Assembly: GCA_030591745.1 (NCBI GenBank)
Contig: JAUVAM010000355.1
Location: 1 to 5,144 of the forward strand
Length of the DNA stretch: 5,144 nt
Direction: 5' to 3'
DNA from: Deltaproteobacteria bacterium
GTDB lineage: Bacteria > Myxococcota > B64-G9
Positions within the stretch are counted from its first letter, which is position 1. Each line of letters starts with the position of its first letter. This document shows positions 1 through 5,144 of the stretch, in pieces. The notes under the pieces are model-generated. The model had not been told where the DNA came from and searched no databases. It saw only the letters and a list, made by a program, of their open reading frames with translations. A program made the position numbers and the translations under genes.

Positions 1-113
1 CTTGGTCCGATGCCTACGACCTGCCCACCGACACCAGCTACATTCCCTATGGTCGCATCGAATACGCCAACCGCGATGCCGTCATCTTCGACAACCTGCG
101 AGCCTGCCGCTGA
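1..113 (+). CDS. 3' end of an unrecognised protein gene (5' part outside window)
   Basis: Reading from position 3, 36 codons run to a TGA at 111-113, and the gene must begin upstream of the window. Third positions are overwhelmingly C or G, as in recD2, whereas the overlapping frame used by recD2 gives an Arg/His/Pro-rich translation typical of a shadow, so this frame is probably the real one here. The visible tail is rich in Asp, Tyr and Arg (it includes TDTSYIPYGRIEYANRDAV and ends in LRACR) and shows no family motif I can name. No membrane segment is visible in this tail. Its stop overlaps the proposed recD2 start, so it is probably the previous gene of the same transcription unit. Function unknown. 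Confidence 0.6.
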   Translation, partial: WSDAYDLPTDTSYIPYGRIEYANRDAVIFDNLRACR

Positions 114-2326
114 CCAAGCCCCCTCAAGTTGAGCAGGAACTCGAGAGCCTGCAAGGCGAGTTGCTTCGCCTGCTTTACCAAAACGAGGAATCCGGCTGGT
201 CCGTGCTGCAGTTGAACGCCGACCCACACGGAAAGATCACGGCCGTGGGCGTCCTGGCGGGCATTGAAGCAGGCGAGCACCTGCGCATGCTGGGCCGCTG
301 GGTCGACGATGCCCGCTTCGGTCGGCAGTTCCGTTTCGAAGGCTACTACCCGGTGCTGCCGAGCACGAAGGACGGGGTGGCCCGCTACCTGGCTTCGGGC
401 CTGGTGCCCGGCGTGGGCAAAACCATGGCGGGTCGCATCCTGGACCACTTCGGCGATCAGGCATTAAAAGTGCTCGAAGAAAGCCCCGAGCGCATCCGGG
501 AAGTGGACGGCATCGGCCCCAAGCGCGCCGAGGCCATCCACGAGGCTTGGCAGCAACAACGAGCCGTCAAGGAAGTCATGATCTTCTTGCACAGTCATGG
601 CGTTTCGCCAGGCATGGCGGTCAAGATCCACAAAGCCTACGGCAACCGCACCATGGCCCTTTTGCAAAAAGACCCCTTCCGCCTGGCCAGAGACATCGAC
701 GGCGTGGGATTTCTAAGCGCCGATCGATTGGCCCGCTCCTTGGGGATAGCCCCCGACGCGCCCCAGCGCATCGAGGCCGGCCTCTTGCATTTGTTGGAAA
801 GCCTGGCGGGCGAGGGCCACACCTATTGCCATTTGGGCGAGCTTGCGGCCCGCACTGCGGCTGTATTGCAAGTGCCCGCCACGGCCTGCGAGGCCGCCAT
901 CGATCGATTGGGTGAACGGGGTGGTTGCGTGGTCGAACGACCGGCCGAAGAACACCCCATGGTTTTTCTGAGCCGACTGCATCGCGCCGAGACCCGGGCG
1001 GCTACGGCATTGACCGCCCTGCTGCAGGCCAAAACGCAAACCGCCCCAAACGAAACCGACAGGCAGATAGCCCGTTTCGAACAAAAAGAAAGCCTCCAGC
1101 TGGCCGAGGCCCAACGTCAGGCTGTCTTTCGCGCGCTGACCGAGAAGCTCTTGATCATCACCGGCGGTCCCGGCACGGGCAAGACGACGGTGCTCAGGGC
1201 CATCATCCATATGCTGGAACAAAGCCAACTGAGCATCCACCTCTGTGCGCCCACGGGTCGAGCCGCCAAGCGCATGGCCCAGGCAACCGGCAGGCAAGCC
1301 TCGACCATCCACCGACTGCTGCGATTCGATCCGCTTCACATGGGATTTGTCCACAACGCGGACAATCCCCTCGAAGCCGATGCCTTGATCGTCGACGAGT
1401 TATCCATGGTCGACATTTCACTCTTCGCAAGCCTCATAGACGCCCTGCCGGACACCTGCCGCCTGGTCCTGGTGGGCGATGCCGACCAATTGCCCAGCGT
1501 GGGACCGGGGCAGGTCCTCCGCGATCTGATCCGCTCCGAGCGTCTGCCCGTGGTGGCCTTACACGAGATCTTTCGCCAGGCCTCCCAAAGTCAAATCGTG
1601 ACCAATGCGCATCGCATGTTGACGGGCGAAGCGCCGATGCCGACCGAGTCGGGCGAGGACCTCAGCGATTTCCATTTCGTGGAACGGAAGGATCCGGAAC
1701 AAGCCATCGAGACCATCAAGCGCATCGTGGCCGAGCGCATCCCCAAGCGATTCGACCTGGACCCCATCGAGCAAGTCCAGGTGCTCTGCCCCATGCACAA
1801 GGGCTCCTTGGGTACCGAGCGCCTCAACAAAGAGATGCAGGCCCTGCTCAACCCCGCCGGCCGCCCCGTCCAATGCGGCGGCCGGGAATTCCGAGTGGGC
1901 GACAAGGTCATGCAAATCCGAAACAACTACGACCTGGAGGTCTTCAACGGAGATCTCGGCCGGGTCCACGGGGTGGAGGCCAAGACCGGCGAACTGCTGG
2001 TCCGCATGGACGGTGTCATCGTTCGATACAAAACCGGCCAACTCGACGAACTGGTCGCCGCTTACGCCTGCACCATCCACAAATCCCAGGGCTCCGAATA
2101 CCCGGCCGTGGTGGTGGCCTTACACGACCAGCACCACATCATGCTACAGCGCAACCTGCTTTACACAGCCGTCACCCGAGCCGAACGCCTCGTCGTCATC
2201 GTCGGCAGCCGCCAGGCCATGCGCCGAGCCATCGCCAACAACCGAGTACAAAAACGCGCCACGCGATTGCGCCAACGCCTGCAATCCTTGCTTGACGACC
2301 CATGCAGGCCCCCCTGCCCTCCATGA
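110..2326 (+). CDS. recD2: RecD2-type (YrrC-like) SF1B ATP-dependent DNA helicase
   Basis: Cytoplasmic 5'-3' DNA helicase of the RecD/TraA family, which acts in DNA repair and replication-fork maintenance without RecBC. Counting from CTG 110 (738 aa, normal for RecD2): an N-terminal beta-rich domain (LQGELLRLLYQNEESGWSV); a helix-hairpin-helix region with VPGVGK (99-104), VDGIGPKRA (132-140) and DGVG (197-200); then the helicase core. Core motifs are Walker A GGPGTGKTT (352-360, Lys358), APTGRAAKR (motif Ia), Walker B DE (429-430), GDADQLPS (456-463), FRQ with Arg489, HKSQGSE (657-663) and YTAVTRAER (685-693, Arg690). All are intact and there is no frameshift. The N-terminal extension with HhH separates it from RecBCD-type RecD. 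The start is uncertain: conserved sequence begins near nt 146, with no ATG or GTG just before it. CTG 110 overlaps the upstream TGA; CTG 149 and TTG 161 are alternatives. The upstream TTG at 2 gives only shadow-like sequence. Family certain; start weak. Confidence 0.95.
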   Translation: MTKPPQVEQELESLQGELLRLLYQNEESGWSVLQLNADPHGKITAVGVLAGIEAGEHLRMLGRWVDDARFGRQFRFEGYYPVLPSTKDGVARYLASGLVPGVGKTMAGRILDHFGDQALKVLEESPERIREVDGIGPKRAEAIHEAWQQQRAVKEVMIFLHSHGVSPGMAVKIHKAYGNRTMALLQKDPFRLARDIDGVGFLSADRLARSLGIAPDAPQRIEAGLLHLLESLAGEGHTYCHLGELAARTAAVLQVPATACEAAIDRLGERGGCVVERPAEEHPMVFLSRLHRAETRAATALTALLQAKTQTAPNETDRQIARFEQKESLQLAEAQRQAVFRALTEKLLIITGGPGTGKTTVLRAIIHMLEQSQLSIHLCAPTGRAAKRMAQATGRQASTIHRLLRFDPLHMGFVHNADNPLEADALIVDELSMVDISLFASLIDALPDTCRLVLVGDADQLPSVGPGQVLRDLIRSERLPVVALHEIFRQASQSQIVTNAHRMLTGEAPMPTESGEDLSDFHFVERKDPEQAIETIKRIVAERIPKRFDLDPIEQVQVLCPMHKGSLGTERLNKEMQALLNPAGRPVQCGGREFRVGDKVMQIRNNYDLEVFNGDLGRVHGVEAKTGELLVRMDGVIVRYKTGQLDELVAAYACTIHKSQGSEYPAVVVALHDQHHIMLQRNLLYTAVTRAERLVVIVGSRQAMRRAIANNRVQKRATRLRQRLQSLLDDPCRPPCPP
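2323..2326 (+). other. ATGA start/stop overlap joining recD2 and the FMN-binding gene
   Basis: The ATG of the FMN-binding gene (2323-2325) shares bases with the TGA of recD2 (2324-2326). No good Shine-Dalgarno sequence lies just upstream (the bases before it are C-rich), so the downstream gene probably depends on ribosomes terminating on recD2. The overlap is seen directly; the coupling is inferred. Confidence 0.7.
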
Positions 2327-2697
2327 AGACCTTCGCGCTATTGCTCATTGTTTTGCAGGCGAGCTGCGTCACGGATCGGCTGGGCCGCAAGGTTGTGCAG
2401 GGTGAGTTGGCCGACGGGGTCTACGATGGAGAGTTCTACAGTTTTCCCAACATCGCCCACGTGCTGGTAGCGATCATAGACGGGCGAATCGTAGACGTGG
2501 AGCTGCTGGAACACGGCGGGTCGTGGATCGGACACCGGGCGGACGTGGATGTTCTCATCCGGATCATCGAGCAACAGTCCACTTCGGTCGACGCGGTGAC
2601 CGGAGCGACCAACTCCTCTCACGTGATCATGAACGCGGCAGAGGAGGCTCTCAAAAAAGCCAGAGGACAAGCGCCTGACCAGAGACCGTCACCCTAA
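2323..2697 (+). CDS. Small exported FMN-binding domain (FMN_bind, PF04205-like) protein, possible lipoprotein
   Basis: The protein is 124 aa, essentially a signal sequence plus one FMN_bind domain. Residues 1-14 are a short hydrophobic signal (MKTFALLLIVLQAS) before Cys15. The context QASC resembles a lipobox, but Gln at -3 is atypical, so lipoprotein status is open. The domain starts at DGVYDGEF (31-38), runs through IDGRIVDVELLEH (52-64), and ends with DAVTGAT (90-96) followed by NSS. In NqrC, RnfG and related proteins the last Thr of such a motif carries FMN attached by phosphoester bond by the transferase ApbE; Thr96 would be that residue here (inferred). The likely role is electron transfer outside the cytoplasmic membrane. 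No ApbE, NQR or RNF gene is in the window. ATG 2323 is preferred over ATG 2302 because it forms an ATGA overlap with the recD2 stop and puts the signal peptide at the very N-terminus. Confidence 0.85.
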   Translation: MKTFALLLIVLQASCVTDRLGRKVVQGELADGVYDGEFYSFPNIAHVLVAIIDGRIVDVELLEHGGSWIGHRADVDVLIRIIEQQSTSVDAVTGATNSSHVIMNAAEEALKKARGQAPDQRPSP

Positions 2698-2704
2698 TCT
2701 TTTC

Positions 2705-3520
2705 TCACTTGCCCGGCGTGGCAAGCCTCCGAACCGCTTGATCCAAAGTCGCGTTGATGGACTTTCCATCGCAACCGCAAGGTGAGCTAAACTTGGCGAG
2801 GGCTTTGTTATGAGCCACATCGTGCAGGTGCCAAGTCAATTCACAAGCCGAAGCCTTGCCTTTGAGTTCAACCCAAAGAACCAGTTCCACACCATCGTCT
2901 TCTGCCCTCATTTTTAGTTGGTCGAAGCCCTTGCAGCTCCTGTCCAATTCGACTTGTGCTCCAGCCAGACGCTGCAGTCTACCTTTGAGTTGAGCGGTCC
3001 AAATGGACGCCGTCCCGGCAGGAAGTTTTTTGCCCGAGTCCGCAAGAGGCCCAATTTGCAACAAGACATCCTGCAAACGGCTTCCCTTGATTTCTGCCAA
3101 TGCCTTGGCCTTACCTGTCTCCAAAAAAACCAACAAATGCCTGAACATCTCCGCGACCCCAGGCTTGAGTTCTCCAGCACCTGAAACCAATTCGATGCGG
3201 GTCCAGGCGATCTTTGCGGTTTCCACATCACACAGACTCAAAACCAAACTCATTTTGCTTGCGCAGATCACATTCGGCACCAGCAGGTAGCTGGCTTTTG
3301 GGCCCTTCTTGCTCGTCTTGCCCTTGAGAATGAAACCCTCATGTCCTGCGGCCTGCTTGTACAGTTCGGCAGTCAGCAACTTGCCGAGGGAGGACGAGCG
3401 CGGGCCACAGTTCATAACCTTGGCATCCCCCAGGGCCAAGACAACAGGTGCCCCGCCTGAAGCCGGCAGTGAAACACACAAAACAAAACTCACCAGAAGA
3501 CAATGCACACGCAGATTCAT
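2705..3520 (-). CDS. Exported cysteine-rich protein of unknown function with two similar alpha/beta domains
   Basis: The protein is 271 aa. ATG 3520 is preferred over GTG 3523 because AAGGAG lies 7 nt upstream of it. Residues 1 to about 22 form a Sec-type signal peptide: MNLRVH, the hydrophobic run CLLVSFVLCVSL, then PASGG, with cleavage around 22-24. The mature part has seven cysteines (38, 86, 97, 196, 226, 248, 250), including a CGC pair, which suits a disulfide-bonded periplasmic or secreted protein. Two halves look related: TAEL-helix / SLCDVETAK / helix (about 47-133) and TAQL-helix / HLHDVAHNK / helix (about 173-267). The pattern of a strand, a Leu-x-Asp-Val-x3-Lys hairpin and a terminal helix recalls CsgG/TolB-N-like periplasmic domains, but this is a guess from layout. 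I do not recognise a family. Codon third positions contain more A/T than in recD2. It ends 7 bp from the convergent FMN-binding gene, with no terminator between them. Confidence 0.8.
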   Translation of the reverse strand: MNLRVHCLLVSFVLCVSLPASGGAPVVLALGDAKVMNCGPRSSSLGKLLTAELYKQAAGHEGFILKGKTSKKGPKASYLLVPNVICASKMSLVLSLCDVETAKIAWTRIELVSGAGELKPGVAEMFRHLLVFLETGKAKALAEIKGSRLQDVLLQIGPLADSGKKLPAGTASIWTAQLKGRLQRLAGAQVELDRSCKGFDQLKMRAEDDGVELVLWVELKGKASACELTWHLHDVAHNKALAKFSSPCGCDGKSINATLDQAVRRLATPGK

Positions 3521-3527
3521 CACGAGA

Positions 3528-3533
3528 CTCCTT
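3528..3533 (-). promoter_or_regulatory. Shine-Dalgarno sequence deciding the start of the exported-protein gene
   Basis: The minus strand reads AAGGAG at 3533-3528, followed by 7 nt and ATG at 3520. For the in-frame GTG at 3523 the spacing would be only 4 nt. This favours ATG 3520. Confidence 0.7.
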
Positions 3534-3574
3534 GCTCTTCGTTTTGTCGAATAACAATCCTATGAGGTTGCGGC

Positions 3575-3615
3575 TGGCCGATCAACCACGGCCAAGGTCA
3601 CCGGGCGGACGGTGA
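3575..3615. other. Two small hairpins in the leader side of the exported-protein gene
   Basis: TGGCCG (3575-3580) pairs with CGGCCA (3589-3594) over an 8-nt loop, and TCACCG (3598-3603) pairs with CGGTGA (3610-3615) over a 6-nt loop. They sit back to back upstream of the minus-strand gene. Neither is followed by a T-run on either strand, so they are not intrinsic terminators. They could be leader structure or chance in GC-rich DNA. Confidence 0.3.
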
Positions 3616-3646
3616 TGGTGGTCATTTCTCGACAAACGATGACGAT

Positions 3647-3674
3647 TTCGTGGATTATCTGGATAATCCACGAA
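3647..3674. promoter_or_regulatory. 28-bp near-perfect palindrome, candidate operator in the divergent intergenic region
   Basis: The left arm TTCGTGGATTATC (3647-3659) is followed by TG (3660-3661) and the exact reverse complement GATAATCCACGAA (3662-3674). The match is 13 of 13 and breaks at the next base pair. The A/T-rich inner part (ATTATC/GATAAT) contrasts with its surroundings. The 2-nt centre is too tight for a good hairpin loop and no T-run follows, so a site for a dimeric DNA-binding protein fits better than a terminator. It lies 127 bp upstream of the minus-strand start and 115 bp upstream of the GTPase start, so it could serve either or both. The regulator is unknown. Confidence 0.6.
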
Positions 3675-3731
3675 TAGACAGCGAGATATCTGGGCAAATC
3701 GGGGTGGGAGATGCAGGGTCGATGCGCTCTC

Positions 3732-3759
3732 TTGAAAAGCATGGGAATTTGGGTATGGT
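3732..3759 (+). promoter_or_regulatory. Candidate sigma70-type promoter for the MglA-family gene
   Basis: TTGAAA (3732-3737, 5 of 6 to TTGACA), a 16-nt spacer, and TATGGT (3754-3759, 4 of 6 to TATAAT). Transcription would start near 3766 and leave a leader of about 24 nt. The palindrome centre would then lie about 106 bp upstream of the start, a place more typical of activator or architectural binding than of direct occlusion. Judged by eye only; such matches occur by chance. Confidence 0.4.
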
Positions 3760-3789
3760 AGGCGCAGGGGATGCTGTGACGGGAGTGTT

Positions 3790-4851
3790 ATGTCCTCGAT
3801 TAACCTGCATACGCGTGAAATCAACATCAAGGTTGTCTATTACGGACCCGGCCTCTGCGGAAAAACGACGAGCCTGCAACACGTCCACCGCACCTTGAAG
3901 CCCGAGCTGCGCGGTCAGATGGTTTCCTTGGCCACGGGCATCGATCGCACCTTGTACTTCGACTTCCTGCCCGTCAAGTTGCCCAAGGTCAAAGGCTTTA
4001 ACATTCGCATGTCCATGTACACCGTGCCCGGACAGGTGCATTACAACGCCACCCGCAAGCTCGTGCTTCAGGGTTGTGACGGCGTGGTCTTTGTGGCCGA
4101 CTCCCAGTTATCGAGGCGGGGTGCCAACATCGAAAGCCTGGAGAACCTGGGAGAGAACCTGCAGGCCCAGGGTATGAATCCGGAGCAGACGCCGCTGATC
4201 TTTCAGTTCAACAAGCGCGACCTGACAAACTTGATGTCGGTTGAGCAGATGAACAAAGACCTGAACCCGCGGGGACAGCCCAGCTTTGAAACCTGTGCAT
4301 TGACGGGCAAAGGAATCTTCGACTCGCTCAAGACCATCGCCAAACTCGTGCTCAGCGATCTGAAAAACAAAGGGATCTATCAGGACAAGCCGGCCGACGC
4401 CGCCCCCTCGGTCAAATCAGCACCGGTGGTCAGCCCCAGCGTTGAGAGCGGGTTGGTGGCGGTGATCGAGAAACAAAAGTATCTCGTATCCGCCAAGGAC
4501 AATGCAGCACCTGCGGAAAAAACACCCGAAGGCATGTCTTTCTCCAGACTCTGGCCGGCGGGCGAAGTGCGCAAACAGATTTGGGAGATAGAGAAGTCCC
4601 TTGAGCGAGGAGAGTACCGGGCCAGCACGAAACTTGCGGACAAAATTCTCCGCCAATGCGTTCAGGGAGCAGAAACCGATAGCGCGAATCCGGTTGAAAT
4701 GCTGCTGATGCTGGGCGTCTATGGACCGCATTTCTCGCGTTTCCGCAAGGCGGTTGACATCGCCGACCCAAGCCGCGAGGACGCCTTGTTCTGTCTGTTT
4801 TTCTTAATCGACGTGGAATTAAGAATGCAAGCGGTGGGCCTGCGCACCTAG
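3790..4851 (+). CDS. MglA-family Ras-like GTPase with a C-terminal extension
   Basis: The protein is 353 aa; Myxococcus MglA is about 195. Residues 1-195 are a full MglA G domain: N-terminus MSSINLHTREINIKVVYY, P-loop GPGLCGKTT (19-27), switch I DRTLYFDFLP (52-61), TVPGQ (78-82) with Thr in place of the usual Asp of the Walker B/G3 motif, NKRD (141-144) for guanine recognition, and LTGKG in the G5 region. Asp52, Arg53, Thr54, Thr78 and Gln82 fall at the numbers known in M. xanthus MglA, where Arg53 and Gln82 act in hydrolysis. MglA sets cell polarity and drives gliding and type IV pilus motility, with MglB as its GAP; no mglB is in the window, so this may be a paralogue with another task. Residues 196 to about 248 are a Pro/Ala/Ser-rich linker. 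About 250-353 is a helical domain I do not recognise (WEIEKSLERGEYRASTKLAD, then a hydrophobic ALFCLFFLIDVEL stretch). The start is secure: GGGAG lies 4 nt upstream and the N-terminus matches the family. The stop overlaps the convergent gene. Confidence 0.93.
   Translation: MSSINLHTREINIKVVYYGPGLCGKTTSLQHVHRTLKPELRGQMVSLATGIDRTLYFDFLPVKLPKVKGFNIRMSMYTVPGQVHYNATRKLVLQGCDGVVFVADSQLSRRGANIESLENLGENLQAQGMNPEQTPLIFQFNKRDLTNLMSVEQMNKDLNPRGQPSFETCALTGKGIFDSLKTIAKLVLSDLKNKGIYQDKPADAAPSVKSAPVVSPSVESGLVAVIEKQKYLVSAKDNAAPAEKTPEGMSFSRLWPAGEVRKQIWEIEKSLERGEYRASTKLADKILRQCVQGAETDSANPVEMLLMLGVYGPHFSRFRKAVDIADPSREDALFCLFFLIDVELRMQAVGLRT
4848..4851. other. CTAG tail-to-tail overlap of two convergent genes
   Basis: The TAG stop of the GTPase gene (4849-4851, +) and the TAG stop of the minus-strand gene (4850-4848) share a 4-bp CTAG. 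There is therefore no room for an intrinsic terminator between them, and each transcript must run into its neighbour's coding strand. Confidence 0.9.
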
Positions 4852-5144
4852 TCAACAAACGTGACCAGGTCGGCGTGAAGCAACTTCCTCAAGATACGCA
4901 GGGTTTCAAGCTCCCCCAATGGAGTCGCCACCACCAGGGTGGCCACATCCATCTGCCCGCTCAATCTGGCGGCCAGGTATTTCTCTCGCTGATTGAGCCC
5001 TGTCTTTGAAAGTTCTTCGAAGCTCATCACCAACTTCAGACTGCGGTGCGGAGGCAAAAGCTGGTATAGCTGTTCCAGCTGGGCGTCTTTGACCTTCAAT
5101 AGCAAGTCTCGAATCTCCGTGCTTTCAGGATCGAGATTGGCCAC
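4848..5144 (-). CDS. 3' part of a gene resembling the C-terminal module of DUF4388 (PATAN) proteins
   Basis: 98 codons are visible. The gene continues past the window edge, and the GTG at 5144 is more likely an internal Val than the start. The first part is helical (TEIRDLLLKVKDAQLEQLYQ). Then comes GLNQREKYLAARLSGQMDV followed by PLGELETLRILRKLLHADLV. The order of a 'Leu-x-x-x-Glu-x-x-Leu-x-x-x-Leu-x-Gly' stretch, a short strand-helix, 'Pro-Leu-x-Glu-x-Glu-x-Leu-x-x-Leu-x-x-Leu' and a final hydrophobic strand is the winged-helix-like repeat often found after an N-terminal DUF4388 domain in deltaproteobacterial signalling proteins. DUF4388 itself would lie outside the window, so the assignment rests on pattern memory. 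Such proteins often occur near MglA-type GTPases, which fits the neighbour. Soluble; no membrane segment or signal in the visible part. Other winged-helix proteins remain possible. Confidence 0.6.
   Translation of the reverse strand: MANLDPESTEIRDLLLKVKDAQLEQLYQLLPPHRSLKLVMSFEELSKTGLNQREKYLAARLSGQMDVATLVVATPLGELETLRILRKLLHADLVTFVD

Noticed and set aside
2..109. N-terminal extension of RecD2 to the TTG at position 2
   Set aside because: The residues are Arg/His/Pro/Gln-rich and unlike RecD2, while the other frame there looks like the true end of the preceding gene.
720..912. Direct repeat CGATCGATTGG at about 721 and 901 within recD2
   Set aside because: It is 11 nt, in coding sequence, and probably arises from similar Arg-Leu codon use; no larger repeat surrounds it.
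713..1354. 213-codon minus-strand open frame opposite recD2, with similar ones at 47-448 and 1559-2080
   Set aside because: These lie antisense to conserved helicase motifs, match no family pattern and have no ribosome-binding site I could see.
925..2295. Long open frame (456 codons) on the + strand inside recD2
   Set aside because: The translation is extremely rich in Arg, Pro, Gly and His, typical of a shifted frame of GC-rich coding DNA, and it overlaps intact RecD2 motifs.
2695..2710. Terminator between the convergent FMN-binding and exported-protein genes
   Set aside because: Only 7 bp separate the stops, and no stem followed by a T-run could be found there.
3540..3639. Imperfect inverted pair CGTTTTGTCGA (3540-3550) and TCGACAAACG (3629-3639)
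   Set aside because: It needs a one-base bulge over a gap of about 78 bp; too weak to separate from chance, unlike the 28-bp palindrome nearby.
3684..3691. 8-bp palindrome AGATATCT just downstream of the large palindrome
   Set aside because: Too short, and its symmetry does not extend outward.
3655..4041. 128-codon minus-strand open frame opposite the 5' end of the GTPase gene
   Set aside because: It is antisense to the highly conserved P-loop and switch regions and crosses the palindrome; a shadow.

Overview
The window looks like a chromosomal stretch from a moderately GC-rich bacterium of the deltaproteobacterial / Myxococcota type. This is inferred from an MglA-family Ras-like GTPase next to a gene tail resembling the C-terminal module of DUF4388 (PATAN) proteins, a pairing common in those lineages. 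It also fits the strongly G/C-biased third codon positions of most genes. There is no rRNA, tRNA, CRISPR array, transposase or phage gene. Coding density is high, and the only sizeable non-coding gap (3521-3789, 269 bp) lies between two divergent genes.

Left part (1-2697, + strand) is a tightly packed run of three genes. It begins with the last 36 codons of an unrecognised gene (stop 111-113). Next is a full-length RecD2-type DNA helicase (about 110-2326) whose likely start overlaps that stop. Last is a small exported FMN-binding-domain protein (2323-2697) whose ATG overlaps the recD2 TGA in an ATGA junction. The overlaps suggest translational coupling, although a DNA repair helicase and an extracytoplasmic flavoprotein have no obvious joint job.

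Middle part (2705-3789): a minus-strand gene (2705-3520) ends 7 bp from the FMN-binding gene and encodes a cysteine-rich exported protein of unknown function that appears to be two copies of the same alpha/beta domain. Upstream of it is the divergent intergenic region. This holds a 28-bp near-perfect palindrome (13-bp arms, 2-bp spacer) that looks like an operator, two small hairpins, and a plausible sigma70-type promoter pointing at the GTPase gene.

Right part (3790-5144): an MglA-family GTPase whose catalytic and nucleotide-binding residues fall at the positions known from Myxococcus MglA, but which carries an extra C-terminal part of about 158 residues (a Pro/Ala/Ser linker plus a helical domain). 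It converges on, and overlaps by the 4 bp CTAG, the 3' end of a minus-strand gene that runs off the window and resembles DUF4388-protein C-termini. The GTPase with its appended domain, its possible partner and the operator-like palindrome are the parts most worth following up.
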